Part shown: positions 49,701 through 60,448 of the stretch, one piece after another
Layout: every line of letters starts with the position of its first letter
How positions within the stretch are numbered: the first letter of the stretch is position 1
Origin: Nematostella vectensis
Taxonomy: Eukaryota; Cnidaria; Anthozoa; Actiniaria; Edwardsiidae
Assembly: GCF_932526225.1 (NCBI RefSeq)
Contig: NC_064041.1
Coordinates: 13,727,951-13,791,950, forward strand
Direction: 5' to 3'
DNA: 64,000 nt
The notes under the pieces: generated by a model
Database searches by the model: none
What the model was told of the DNA's origin: nothing
What the model saw: only the letters and a program-made list of their open reading frames with translations
Program-made: the position numbers and the translations under genes

Positions 49701-52700
49701 GGTCATGATCTACTGCAGCAAGGTCGATGATCTACTGCATCAAGGTCAATGATCTACTGCATCAAGGTCAATGATCTATAATATCAAGGTCAATGATCTA
49801 CTGCATCAAGGACAATGATCTATTATATCAAGGTCAATGATCTCCTGCATCAAGGTCAATGATCTACTGCATCAAGGTCAATGATCTATTATATCAAGGT
49901 CATGATCTACTGCAGCAAGGTCGATGATCTACTGCATCAAGGTCAATGATCTACTGCATCAAGGTCAATGATCTACTGCATCAAGGTCAATGATCTACTG
50001 CATCAAGGTCATGATCTACTGCATCAAGGTCAATGATCTACTGCATCAAGGTCAATGATCTAATGCATCAAGGTCAATGATCTACTGCATCAAGGTCATG
50101 ATCTACTGCATCAAGGTCAATGATCTACAGCATCAAGGTCATGATCTAATGCATCAAGGTCAATGATCTACTGCATCAAGGTCAATGATCTACTGCATCA
50201 AGGTCAATGATCTACTGCATCAAGGTCAATGATCTACTGCATCAAGGTCAATGATCTATTATATCAAGGTCATGATCTACTGCAGCAAGGTCGATGATCT
50301 TCTGCATCAAGGCCAATGATCTACTGCATCAAGGTCAATGATCTACTGCATCAAGGTCAATGATCTACTGCATCAAGGTCAATGATCTATTATATCAAGG
50401 TCATGATCTACTGCAGCAAGGTCGATGATCTAATGCATCAAGGTCAATGATCTACTGCATCAAGGTCAATGATCTACTGCATCAAGGTCAATGATCTATT
50501 ATATCAAGGTCAATGATCTACTTCATCAAGGTCAATCATCTATTACAGCAAGGTCAATGATCTACTTCATCAAGGTCAATGATCTACTGCATCAAGGTCA
50601 ATGATCTACTGTAGCAAGGTCAATGATCTACTGCATCAAGGTCAATGATCTACTGCATCAAGGTCAATGATCTACTGCATCAAGGTCAATGATCTACTGC
50701 ATCAAGGTCAATGATCTTCTGCATCAAGGTCAATGATCTACTGCATCAAGGTCAATGATCTACTGCATCAAGGCCAATGATCTACTGTAGCAAGGTCAAT
50801 GATCTACTGCATCAAGGTCAATGATCTACTGCATCAAGGTCAATGATCTACTGCATCAAGGTCAATGATCTATTATATCAAGGTCAATGATCTACTGCAT
50901 CAAGGTCAATGATCTACTGCATCAAGGTCAATGATCTACTGCATCAAGGTCAATGATCTATTATATCAAAGTCAATGATCTACTGCATCAAGGTCAATGA
51001 TCTATTATATCAAGGTCATGATCTACTGCATCAAGGTCGATGATCTACTGCATCAAGGTCAATGATCTACTGCATCAAGGTCAATGATCTACTGCATCAA
51101 GGTCAATGATCTACTGCAAAAAGGTCAATGATCTACTGCATCAAGGTCAATGATATATTATATCAAGGTCATGATCTACTGCAGCAAGGTCGATGATCTA
51201 CTGCATCAAGGACAATGATCTATTATATCAAGGTCAATGATCTACTTCATCAAGGTCAATGATCTACTGCATCAAGGTCAATGATCTATTATATCAAGGT
51301 CATGATCTACTGCAGCAAGGTCGATGATCTACTGCATCAAGGTCAATGATCTACTGCATCAAGGTCAATGATCTACTGCATCAAGGTCAATGATTTACTG
51401 CATCAAGGTCATGATCTACTGCATCAAAGTCAATGATCTACTGCATCAAGGTCAATGATCTACTGCATCAAGGTCAATGATCTACTGCATCAAGGTCATG
51501 ATCTACTGCATCAAGGTCAATGATCTACTGCATCAAGGTCAATGATCTACTGCATCAAGGTCAATGATCTACTGCATCAAGGTCAATGATCTATTATATC
51601 AAGGTCATGATCTACTGCATCAAGGTCAATGATCTACAGCATCAAGGTCATTATCTAATGCATCAAGGTCAATGATCTACTGCATCAAGGTCAATGATCT
51701 ACTGCATCAAGGTCAATGATCTACTGCATCAAGGTCAATGATCTACTGCATCAAGGTCAATGATCTATTATATCAAGGTCATGATCTACTGCAGCAAGGT
51801 CGATGATCTTCTGCATCAAGGCCAATGATCTACTGCATCAAGGTCAATGATCTACTGCATCAAGGTCAATGATCTACTGCATCAAGGTCAATGATCTATT
51901 ATATCAAGGTCATGATCTACTGCAGCAAGGTCGATGATCTAATGCATCAAGGTCAATGATCTACTGCATCAAGGTCAATGATCTACTGCATCAAGGTCAA
52001 TGATCTATTATATCAAGGTCAATGATCTACTGCAGCAAGGTCAATCAGAAAAGACCACCATTTAGCCTAGTAAGGTACTGTTTGGCTCATATTTCAATAT
52101 TTCAAAGTTGTAAAAGTGTGTCTATTGGAAGATTTTTGGAGGATGTGACTGATAATTTAGAGCGGATGGCCTGTTAAATAATGCAGATTCTAATAGATTC
52201 TTTTGTCTCGATTAAGGTTTCCGTCGGCCCTTCAGAAGTTAACTGGTGACATGAACAAAATATTGCTGGGCTAGCTAAAATCAAGAGATTCACCCACCCG
52301 GCCGATATGATGACGTCATCAGAGCGTCCGATAAACCACAGGTATCCGTCCTCATCCCGGACGGCCCGGTCGCCGGTCAGGTAGTAGTCACCGTGATAAG
52401 CGGACACGTTTCTCTCGTAGTCCTCCTACAGGCAAACAGGGCAGTCAGTCAGGGAAAACGAGACCTACGCAATCGGTGAATAAATGTTTCAGCCAGGAAT
52501 TCCTTTCAAAGCAGTGATACGTTTTAACACATAAATGTGTTCTATATATTGGAGAAATTAGCCTAGTTACTGGAGTTCTGTTAGGTTTTTTTGGTTTGCT
52601 GCGAGAAAAGAGGGGCTGGGGAGAGACTGTGACGTCACAGTCCTGACCAACAAAAGGAAACCGACCATAATGCCTGACCACGCCTCCTTCTGCATGGGAC

Positions 52701-55700
52701 TAGGATGTGAGAATATCGGCCTCCATGTTGTAACTTACAATGTATTCGCTGAATAGTCCGACTGGCCGCCTTGGTTTCAAGTATACGGCAATGTCGCCCT
52801 CTATCCCAGCAGGCGTCTCGTTACACTTCTCGTCTATTACCTGAAAAACAAACGTCAGCCTAGTACCTGGCGTACTGGTCGGAATTTCTGTGGTTTTCCG
52901 AGAGGTAAGGGGGGCTGGGAACGGGCATGGCTTCCTGTGACGTCAAAACCTTTATTAAAAACAGGAAAATCAGTAGTTGGACCGTGTATAGAGGGATTTA
53001 GAAGGTTTCATTAGTAGAGCTATCCGCTCACCTTTTTTTGCGCCCGATAAAACCATATGTACTACTTACTCTGACGTCATATCCGGGGGCTGGTTTTCCC
53101 ATGGAGCCTGGACGGGTCTCAATGCAGCGGAATGTTCCACAGAGAAGTGTCTAGAGTGAGAAAAAAAAAGATAATATCAAAAATACAAAGCTAATAATGT
53201 GGACAGCTTGAAAAAGTTTTACTATCCAGAATTTTTTAAAAAATTGGCATAAACAATATTAAAGTTACGGGCTTTGAAAACTGTAATAACCCTCGTTTTG
53301 ACAACAAAGGGGTGTAGATTTGACACGCTTTTACTGATCGCGCGAGGAAAAATCCCAATTCCTAGTTTTCAAAAACAGTGCATATAGTCTTTAGAAAATC
53401 AAGTTCTGTTTGTCGAGCTGCCAAAATCCGATCTCCTAAACAATAACCCGTAGTAGTTAACGTTCAAAACAAATCACATTTTCAGAGATCGCACTAAAAG
53501 ACACTGTTTTCGCCACTATTTATACAGTAGAAAGGTCGCTGTTACAAACGCTACTTTACACAAGTAAATTTTGAGATGATCACAAGAAGAATACATGATG
53601 TTTACGAGAAGAATACAAGATTATCTGGGTTATCGTACCGTATCCCTTTTGTATGCTCTCTAATGACGGCAAGCCTAAACGAGAGACCTTAACTGACGCC
53701 CCGAAAAACGTATAGTTTCGTTTGGATAACGGTTCTCAGCCAATGGGTGTTGGAAGGACGACCTTCCAACGCAGGCATGCCAGTGGGTTACCCTTGGACT
53801 TGCCGTGACCTACATAATGATTATACGATTATTGAAGAATTCGGAGGTACGCACTACATGCTTGCTGTGCTAGTGCGCATGACAATCTTCATGCGTGACC
53901 ACAATGATTGACAACATTCCAATCATTTTTTGCCCTTGCTTCCTTAATACCAATTCTGGCTATACCAGAATTTTACTAGACCTAGACGATACCTAAAGTT
54001 ACCTGCTCCCGAAGTCAGAAACAGCTTTCTACCGGTGGTTGTAAATACGGAACGGGCATAGGTGCTCGATTTACGATTCACGTTTTCATCTTGAAAACAA
54101 TATGGACCCGCCTACCATTGGGGGAGGTGACAATTCCCGTTGACTCATGAAAATAGCGAAACCCATCACCACAAATAGCGAAACCCATCACCACAAATAG
54201 CGAAACCCATCACCACAAATAGCGAAACCCATCACCACAAATAGCGAAACCCATCACCACAAATAGCGAAACCCATCACCACAAATAGCGAAACCCATCA
54301 CCACAAATAGCGAAACACATCACCACAAATAGCGAAACACATCACCACAAATAGCGAAACCCATCACCATAAATAGCGAAACCCATCACCACAAATAGCG
54401 AAACCCATCACCACAAATAGCGAAACCCATCACCACAAATAGCGAAACCCATCACCACAAATAGCGAAACCCATCACCACAAATAGCGAAACCCATCACC
54501 ACAAATAGCTAAACACATCACCACAAATAGCGAAACCCATCACCACAAATAGCGAAACCCATCACCACAAATAGCGAAACCCATCACCACAAATAGCGAA
54601 ACACATCACCACAAATAGCGAAACCCATCACCACAAATAGCTAAACACATCACCACAAATAGCGAAACCCATCACCACAAATAGCGAAACCCATCACCAC
54701 AAATAGCGAAACCCATCACCACAAATAGCGAAACCCATCAAACAATAATTTCCCGCGTGGCAAGTAGTAGCGTAGCCCCGACAACCTGCGATATTTTCCC
54801 GCGTGACATATATTTAACTATTTGAGCAAGTAAAAAATGGGATACCGCGCCACTATGCGCATTAGAGGTGCGCAGTGCAATTCAAGGGAATTGCCTTAAG
54901 TCAACATATAATCCGAACCATAATCTCTCTCCCTCTTTCTCGCCAAGACAAGCGCTCAGCGAGAACGATAAGTATAGCCTCATTTTACTTATCATATACT
55001 TGATTAAGGACTGAAACGAAATCATTACAGATAGTATACTACAGTCCCTTTAGACACAACTTACTGTTTCGGTTTGACCGTAGCCTTCCCGGATGTCGAG
55101 TCCAGTTTTCTCTTTCCAATCGACCATCACTTCCGGATTCAGCGGCTCGCCTGCACTCAGACAGTGACGCAGCGCGGGGAACTGGTATCGAGAGAGGTCT
55201 TCGTGGATCATCATTCTGTAGGCTGTAGGAGGTAAGCACATTGTAGATATAGGGTACTTCTGGAGATGGTCAAGAATGACCTTTGCCTCGAATTTCTCGG
55301 TTGTGTGGTGAATGAATACAGACGCGCCCTGGATCCACGGCCCATAAAGACACCCATACGCAGTCTTGGCCCAGCCCGGATCAGATACGGTCCAATGGAC
55401 GTCATCGGGGCACAAATCCAGCCAATATCTGCGAGAGTACAAGAAAATAAAACTACATATCAATGATCTTTCAATCATGCGATCACGACAGAAGTATTCA
55501 TCCTTCGAAGCACGGGTGGCCCATTGTTTTAGTGCGTCGGCCTTTCACCACTGTGGCCCAGGTTCGAATCCTGGCTCAAACTTGGGATTTTTTCCGGGTT
55601 CCTGCCTTGATTCGAATATGTGTCACAAGTGAGTTAAAGTTATTCTCCCGTAATTTCAGTCTTCTCAGATAAGACTAAACCGGAGGTCCCGTCTCTTCAA

Positions 55701-58700
55701 GCTGCACTACACTAACCTGAACCAAAGGGACTTCAAAGAACCACAAGGGACGCAATAAACCCTCTGGCAGTGACCACCCTCGGTGACAGTGCTTACTAAC
55801 AATACACACAAGGGATGACTTGAGGTGGAGCCCAGCTCTGTTGAGCCTTCCGCACCAGTATAGCTGGTGGAAGTTAGTACAATAAGCCCTCTGGCAGTGA
55901 CCATTCCCAGTGACATTGCTTACTAACAATACACACAAGGGGGCACTTGAGGTGGAGCCCAGCTCTGTTGTGCCTTCCGCACCAGTATAACTGGTGAAAG
56001 TTAGTACATCGACTTACATTGACGAACGACAAAAAAGGTGGAGAACACGGAGATGCAAGCGATACGTTTTTTCCACCAAAATACATGAATTTTGCAAATA
56101 GACTAATAAGTAACCCTGTATACAACAAGAGTAGTTAAAGTGTGTATTCGTAGCATGGTGTCCAACGATGATATTTTGGAGAAATTTTGCAAGTAATAAC
56201 AGTTTCATTTAAGAAAATTTTGCTTTTCGTATCTTGATTCTTGCACTTACTTTCCCGTGATGCTGTGCCCGATCCCTTGGCTGGCATGCGTGTGCTGGGT
56301 CATCTTTGGGAGCCCTGTGGTGCCGCTTGTAAAGAATATTATTGAAGTCTCGTCGCTCGTAGTGGGAGCACACTAAAACACGAATGGATCAACTTATAAA
56401 TTCTCCTTAAAATATCAATAACCAACAAAATGATATGTAATGAGAATTTACATAACAATATTCTTCCGTAGTAGGAGAACATATAATTCTATGTTATATT
56501 GTTTGTACTTATTACTCGCGGGGAGCCAGGTCTGGAGCTTATGGGCTAGTAAATAATAAATCGGAGTATATAGGTTTGTGTCAAACATGGGGTCGCTACT
56601 CCACCATGCCGCCAACCTTACCCACCGTGTGCACAGTTGACGCTTGCTTGTAGAGCGTTTTGAACGGTAGCCATCCCTTTCTATGAAAAGAGACAATAAG
56701 GTTGAACGACAAGAAGTTTATTTTACTTAGATAACCAGATCTGAGAATAAATTCCCAAGGAAATTTTCATATGGAATCATGTCTGCATATACACTGGTTC
56801 CAGAGTCTCCTAGCCTCTGAAACCAGGGTAGTCTGCATATTATCGGACGTTTAACGAGGATAACAAGTCCCCCTACCCTTAACCACACCCAACCATCGCG
56901 TAGCCATTTCATATACAACACCTCCATGACTGAATTCAAAATCCTTATCTCGTCTGGAATTAATAGCGAGTGGTCAATCATTTATTTCAAGTGGAAAACT
57001 CTCGTTTTCCACTGTCACGCCATTACCCATTTCACACAACAATTAGAAATTGATTGCTGGTATGATTGACAACGCGTTATGTCTGTGAGAGAAAGGCGTT
57101 TTGAATTCCGGTGGTCGCTAAAATACGAATCGAGCTGTAAGATTTGGTAAATTTCTTGTATGTGGAAACACCTCTGTACCTACCCACTTGTCTTGGATAT
57201 GGAAAGAGCTCTCTTTTGTTGTAAGGGGGATGTACTCGCCCCTGTGCCTACCCAACAAATACATTTACAGAGTAAATATGGGAAATTATGGGTAGGGAAC
57301 ACACCTATGTTCTTCCCTTCTTCTTTCTCCAATCAACAGCTTGGTTTCCAGAAACGGCACCAGATCAGCGACCTGAAATTGATATCTTGAACTCCCAATT
57401 TGGATGCTATTTTTACTACAAGCATAATGGCAACACGTAACGTTTATATTTTGCAGCGTACGATAGTCCGCATTGCTTGCGGTCAATTATTATTTTTTAC
57501 TGTCATTGGATTCTTCGTCAGGTTTTCTGGTGACCGGGCACCATAACAGTACACTGGAGCATGCTACATACAAGGAAGTAGTATTTACGTTAAGAACATC
57601 ACTAGGCCTTTCTCCCTTTGGACTGATACATAACTCCCGACTGATAAATTCAAATAGGGTTATTTCATGCGACTACCGATGTCATGCAAAGCTGCACACT
57701 GGCATGAAAAAGACATGTAACGCACTGCAGCAAGCATATTCTTTCACACATACTTCATCTACAACTTCAGCAGTTGCAGGGTCTGCTACTATAGTGTTTG
57801 CCCTGGAAACAAGCAACCTTGCTAGAATATCCTTTGACCTGAGCTGTGTGGAGCCAGGAATAATAACACTCCCTACAAAAAATAACATGGAGACTGTTAG
57901 AGACATAGATGTGGACCCCCATATGAAGGGCAGGTGCCCTTCAAACTCGATCAAATCGATCAGCCAAGTGATCCAAAATGGAAAGTTTCTTTCAGTTTTC
58001 CTGCGGTTGATGATTTGAAAATGCATAATGGGACATCAACTCCCCAGCGCTCATGCCTCACAGTGAGTTAACCACAGGAATCCCAAACACTTGGGGCTAG
58101 GCTGGTATTGCTAACTAGGTTCTATCTGTACCCCCTCCTAAAAAGATACGGACAGACAGGGGGGGATGCCACCCACCCTTTTCTATTATGAGCAGGTTCT
58201 GTTTTTTTTTGCATGTACATTTTATTATTTTTATATTCAGATGGGTTTTGCAGAGGGGAGGATGAAAAACGTTTTAGATTAAAAGGTTCAAGACATGGAC
58301 CACACCCATTTGCAAACATTCCCATTTCTAAGCAGGCCCAGTTGAGGAGCCAGGGGGATTCCATCATTGCACAATAAACAAATGGACAAGACCAATCTCT
58401 ACACAACTTTCTGTGTAAAGCTAGTATTTTACCTATTCTTGAGCAGGCCAAGTTGAGAAGCCACCATTCAGGATAGCGTGGTAATATCACCATCACACGG
58501 TCATGCCGTCGCACATCACACTCATGGACCAGCAGGTTGGCAACCCTTGACAATACAAATCTCATATGTCTTCATGTTATTTGTACTTTGGCACAAAAAT
58601 TTCAAAATAAAATGAAAATTAAGCAGAGATTTATTAGGCATACGAATAAGCAAGCTCAAGACCATTTGTGACATTTCTGGCGATCTATTTTATTGCATCT

Positions 58701-60028
58701 TTAAAGCAATGAAAACCTAAATGCCACCAAAAACCTCACTCCCAACTCTTTCATTGTAGCAAAGCTGTCTAAAAAGCTGGATTTCATTATGGACGAGGCC
58801 TTAAATTTGGCTGGCTTGAAAAATTGAGCAAAGTTGATTGAGCAAGTGTTATAAGCACCAAAGGCAAGGGATGACAGGGGATGGTAAAAATAATGCTTAA
58901 AATATGCAGCCATTTAGTGGTATTAATAGTTATGCAACAGACCTTTGCTGCCAGGGTCTTTTCTGACTTTGACTCACATAAGCTTTAGAATAAATTGAAG
59001 ATTCACCACTACTTACTTCTTTGAGTTGTTATTTAGCTCTTCGAAAGACCATTTTATCTCATGTCCTTTATTGTCTGTCCACCAAAATGCTGGATTTTCT
59101 TTTGAGCGTTCACCAATCTGAATCAAAATGAAAAAAATTCCAAGGTTTATAACCTGTGTTGGAAGAAATTGAAACATGATGTTTTATATGGGGTCTTATA
59201 TTTCAAAACATGTGGCACTCTCAGAGACCGCACCCTTATTTTGTGCCTCATGTCAAAGGGCAGCCTTTTAAAAACTAGTACCCAGTTACCTCTTGCTCGC
59301 GTTTCCACTATCTTGTGTTCTGATGCATAGGTCACGGAGGAAAGCTTGTTGAGATATTATGCCTAATATGGTGTTGGACTCTTGCTCTATTTCTACCACT
59401 TTGGGTGTAATGTTTTTAATTTTATTTTGGAGGGGGGGGGGGGTGGGGTGGAGGTAAAGATGCCTATGTACGTGATATTTTAGAGCCATCTCCAGATAAT
59501 ACTGAGAGACAAAACAGAAAAGAGGAATGATGGGAGAGGGGACTATATAAAATAATACAAAAAGTTTTGGCTGAGAAAAATACGAGCAGCGCTGGTGTTC
59601 CGAGTTGGTCTTAAAATTATTTGCTCGCAAGGGGTTTGGCGGGGGAGTAGTTATCATAACAATGTGCTTTTTGAGTTTTGGGCCGAGTGAAGAGTCCCCT
59701 TAAGAAGCCTGGGAATATTAAGTAACACACGATCAGACGATGATCAACCTTACATCGCCATCATACGCACCTTCTCTTTTAGAACCCATTCTTCGATTAC
59801 GTTTGCGAAGTTAAAAAACTTCGGTACTTCGACCTTGAATTCTGCAACCTCTTTCTTGTAATCGTTGAATCCTGCTTTCGAATCACAGGCCGGAGGAACA
59901 GCGACATGGGCATGGCTTTTTCGAAATCGAATGCTTACACCACCCGCTCGAATGTTTGATCGAAGAACGCGCCAAAACTGAAAGCTTCGTAAATGCACCT
60001 GATGCTTGCTATGCCTTATGATAAGCAT
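46796..60028 (-). CDS. Medium-chain acyl-CoA synthetase (ACSM family), 14 exons
   Basis: ATP-dependent ligase making acyl-CoA from medium-chain fatty acids via an acyl-AMP; ACSM enzymes act in the mitochondrial matrix. Exons: 59771-60028, 59017-59117, 58433-58545, 57754-57872, 57305-57372, 56626-56680, 56251-56372, 55065-55428, 53070-53150, 52739-52840, 52298-52425, 48634-48733, 47481-47597, 46796-46891. Phases agree; 607 aa (human about 580). Motifs: P-loop [13 protein letters not shown] (about 250-262), EGYGQTET (about 392-399), [27 protein letters not shown], and PKTVSGKI with the catalytic lysine near the end. [11 protein letters not shown] and [14 protein letters not shown] are family hallmarks. 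The Arg-rich, acid-poor start ([20 protein letters not shown]) suits a mitochondrial presequence. Introns hold two large minisatellites and a SINE. The CRAT gene starts 420 bp away on the other strand. Confidence 0.95.
47667..48443. mobile_element. MITE-like element with GGCTGTCCC termini
   Basis: The left end AAGGCTGTCCCAAAGATGCTC and the right end, read inverted, AGGGCTGTCCCTAAGATGCTC are terminal inverted repeats. Both ends carry subterminal short repeats (AAAGATGCT, AAAAGTTGC, TTTGCCAAAA). The interior is AT-rich and non-coding. It lies in the ACSM intron between exons 48634-48733 and 47481-47597. Superfamily unknown. Confidence 0.65.
48917..52047. repeat. 22-bp minisatellite, ~140 copies, each with a TCAAGGTCA word
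   Basis: Unit GATCTACTGCATCAAGGTCA plus AT, in the ACSM intron between exons 52298-52425 and 48634-48733. Variants include ATTATATCAAGGTCA, CTGCAGCAAGGTCG and units lacking one A. Higher-order copying is visible: the distinctive run TGCAGCAAGGTCGATGATCT followed by TCTGC at 50281 recurs at 51790, so a block of about 1.5 kb was duplicated. GATC recurs once per unit. Not coding. Confidence 0.98.
52088..52251 (-). mobile_element. Remnant of the TTAA / AGCCGCATTGTCACC MITE (right part)
   Basis: GTGACTGATAATTTAGAGCG, GATTCTAATAGATTCTTTTG, TTTCCGTCGG and AACTGGTGACAT match the right two thirds of the element at 27740-27993. The left end is absent, apparently lost where the 22-bp array begins. ACSM intron. 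Confidence 0.7.
53151..55064. other. Large ACSM intron, mostly unique sequence
   Basis: Intron between exons 55065-55428 and 53070-53150. Apart from the 22-bp array at 54153-54740, I see no repeat, exon-like frame or RNA gene in it. Confidence 0.5.
54153..54740. repeat. 22-bp minisatellite (AAATAGCGAAACCCATCACC AC)n, ~27 copies
   Basis: Nearly perfect head-to-tail 22-bp units. Rare variants are CACATC for CCCATC, AGCTAAAC for AGCGAAAC, and one CCATAAAT. There are no spacers between units, so it is not a CRISPR array. ACSM intron. Confidence 0.98.
55514..55770 (+). mobile_element. tRNA-Glu-derived SINE
   Basis: The 68-bp head resembles a tRNA: A-box-like TGGCCCATTGTTTTAGTGCG (from 55518), a Glu-type anticodon loop CTTTCAC (UUC), and a perfect B box GGTTCGAATCC (55561-55571). 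It lacks proper acceptor-stem pairing, so it is not a functional tRNA. A tail of about 190 bp with TTCCGGGTTCCTGCC and CGGAGGTCCCGTCTCTTC follows. This is the usual layout of a pol III SINE. ACSM intron; the exact 3' end is uncertain. Confidence 0.65.
55754..56008. repeat. ~125-bp tandem duplication, 2 copies
   Basis: CAATAA(A/G)CCCTCTGGCAGTG starts at 55755 and 55880. Each copy continues through ACTAACAATACACACAAGGG, GGTGGAGCCCAGCTCTGTTG and CTTCCGCACCAGTATA. It is adjacent to the SINE and may be part of a longer composite element. Confidence 0.9.
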
Positions 60029-60448
60029 ATTTGTTTAGCACTTGTGCCATCGACAAGTTTACAACTACGTAAAGACAGTTGCTGGTGATGGCGGGTGCTC
60101 CGTGTTGTGTTACGATAGACATACAAATGAAAAGTAACGTAACATAATTACACAGGAGGCCCAAGTATCGCTTGATAATAAATAGATGGATAAATAGACG
60201 ATAAAATAAAATTTACATGAAAAAAAAAATACTATCGGCAAGGGCGAAGAAATCGTCATAAGGATGATGTAGTATGGATTGCATTCTGCAGGTTGAGTTT
60301 GACAATTATTATAATTTCGATCTCGTGGGGGAGGTGGGGGGGGGGGGGGGGGGTGAGTAGAAGCTACAGTTAGCGTGACAAATCCTTCACAAAATGGCGG
60401 CTTAGTTGTACGCTCTGTTGTTTACGCAATTTTTTCCCTGTGAACCAC
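60029..60448. promoter_or_regulatory. Head-to-head ACSM/CRAT intergenic promoter region
   Basis: Only 420 bp separate the two start codons on opposite strands, so the genes probably share a bidirectional promoter. It contains AAAATGGCGGC (60391-60401, plus), a YY1-type motif close to the CRAT start, and an 18-base poly-G tract at about 60335. No TATA box is evident next to either start. Confidence 0.55.

Noticed and set aside
54153-54740. Regular short direct repeats resembling a CRISPR array (also 48917-52047 and 35107-35272)
   Set aside because: There are no unique spacers between repeats and the setting is an animal intron; these are minisatellites.
55514-55581. Functional tRNA-Glu gene
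   Set aside because: B box and anticodon loop are present but the acceptor stem does not pair and the head continues into a SINE tail.
57505-57580. Alternative ACSM exon between 57305-57372 and 57754-57872
   Set aside because: An AG...GT interval exists, but its phase does not fit and the exon at 57305-57372 already completes the family alignment.
57473-58018. 181-codon plus-strand frame
   Set aside because: Antisense to ACSM exon 57754-57872 and its introns; no family similarity or splice support.
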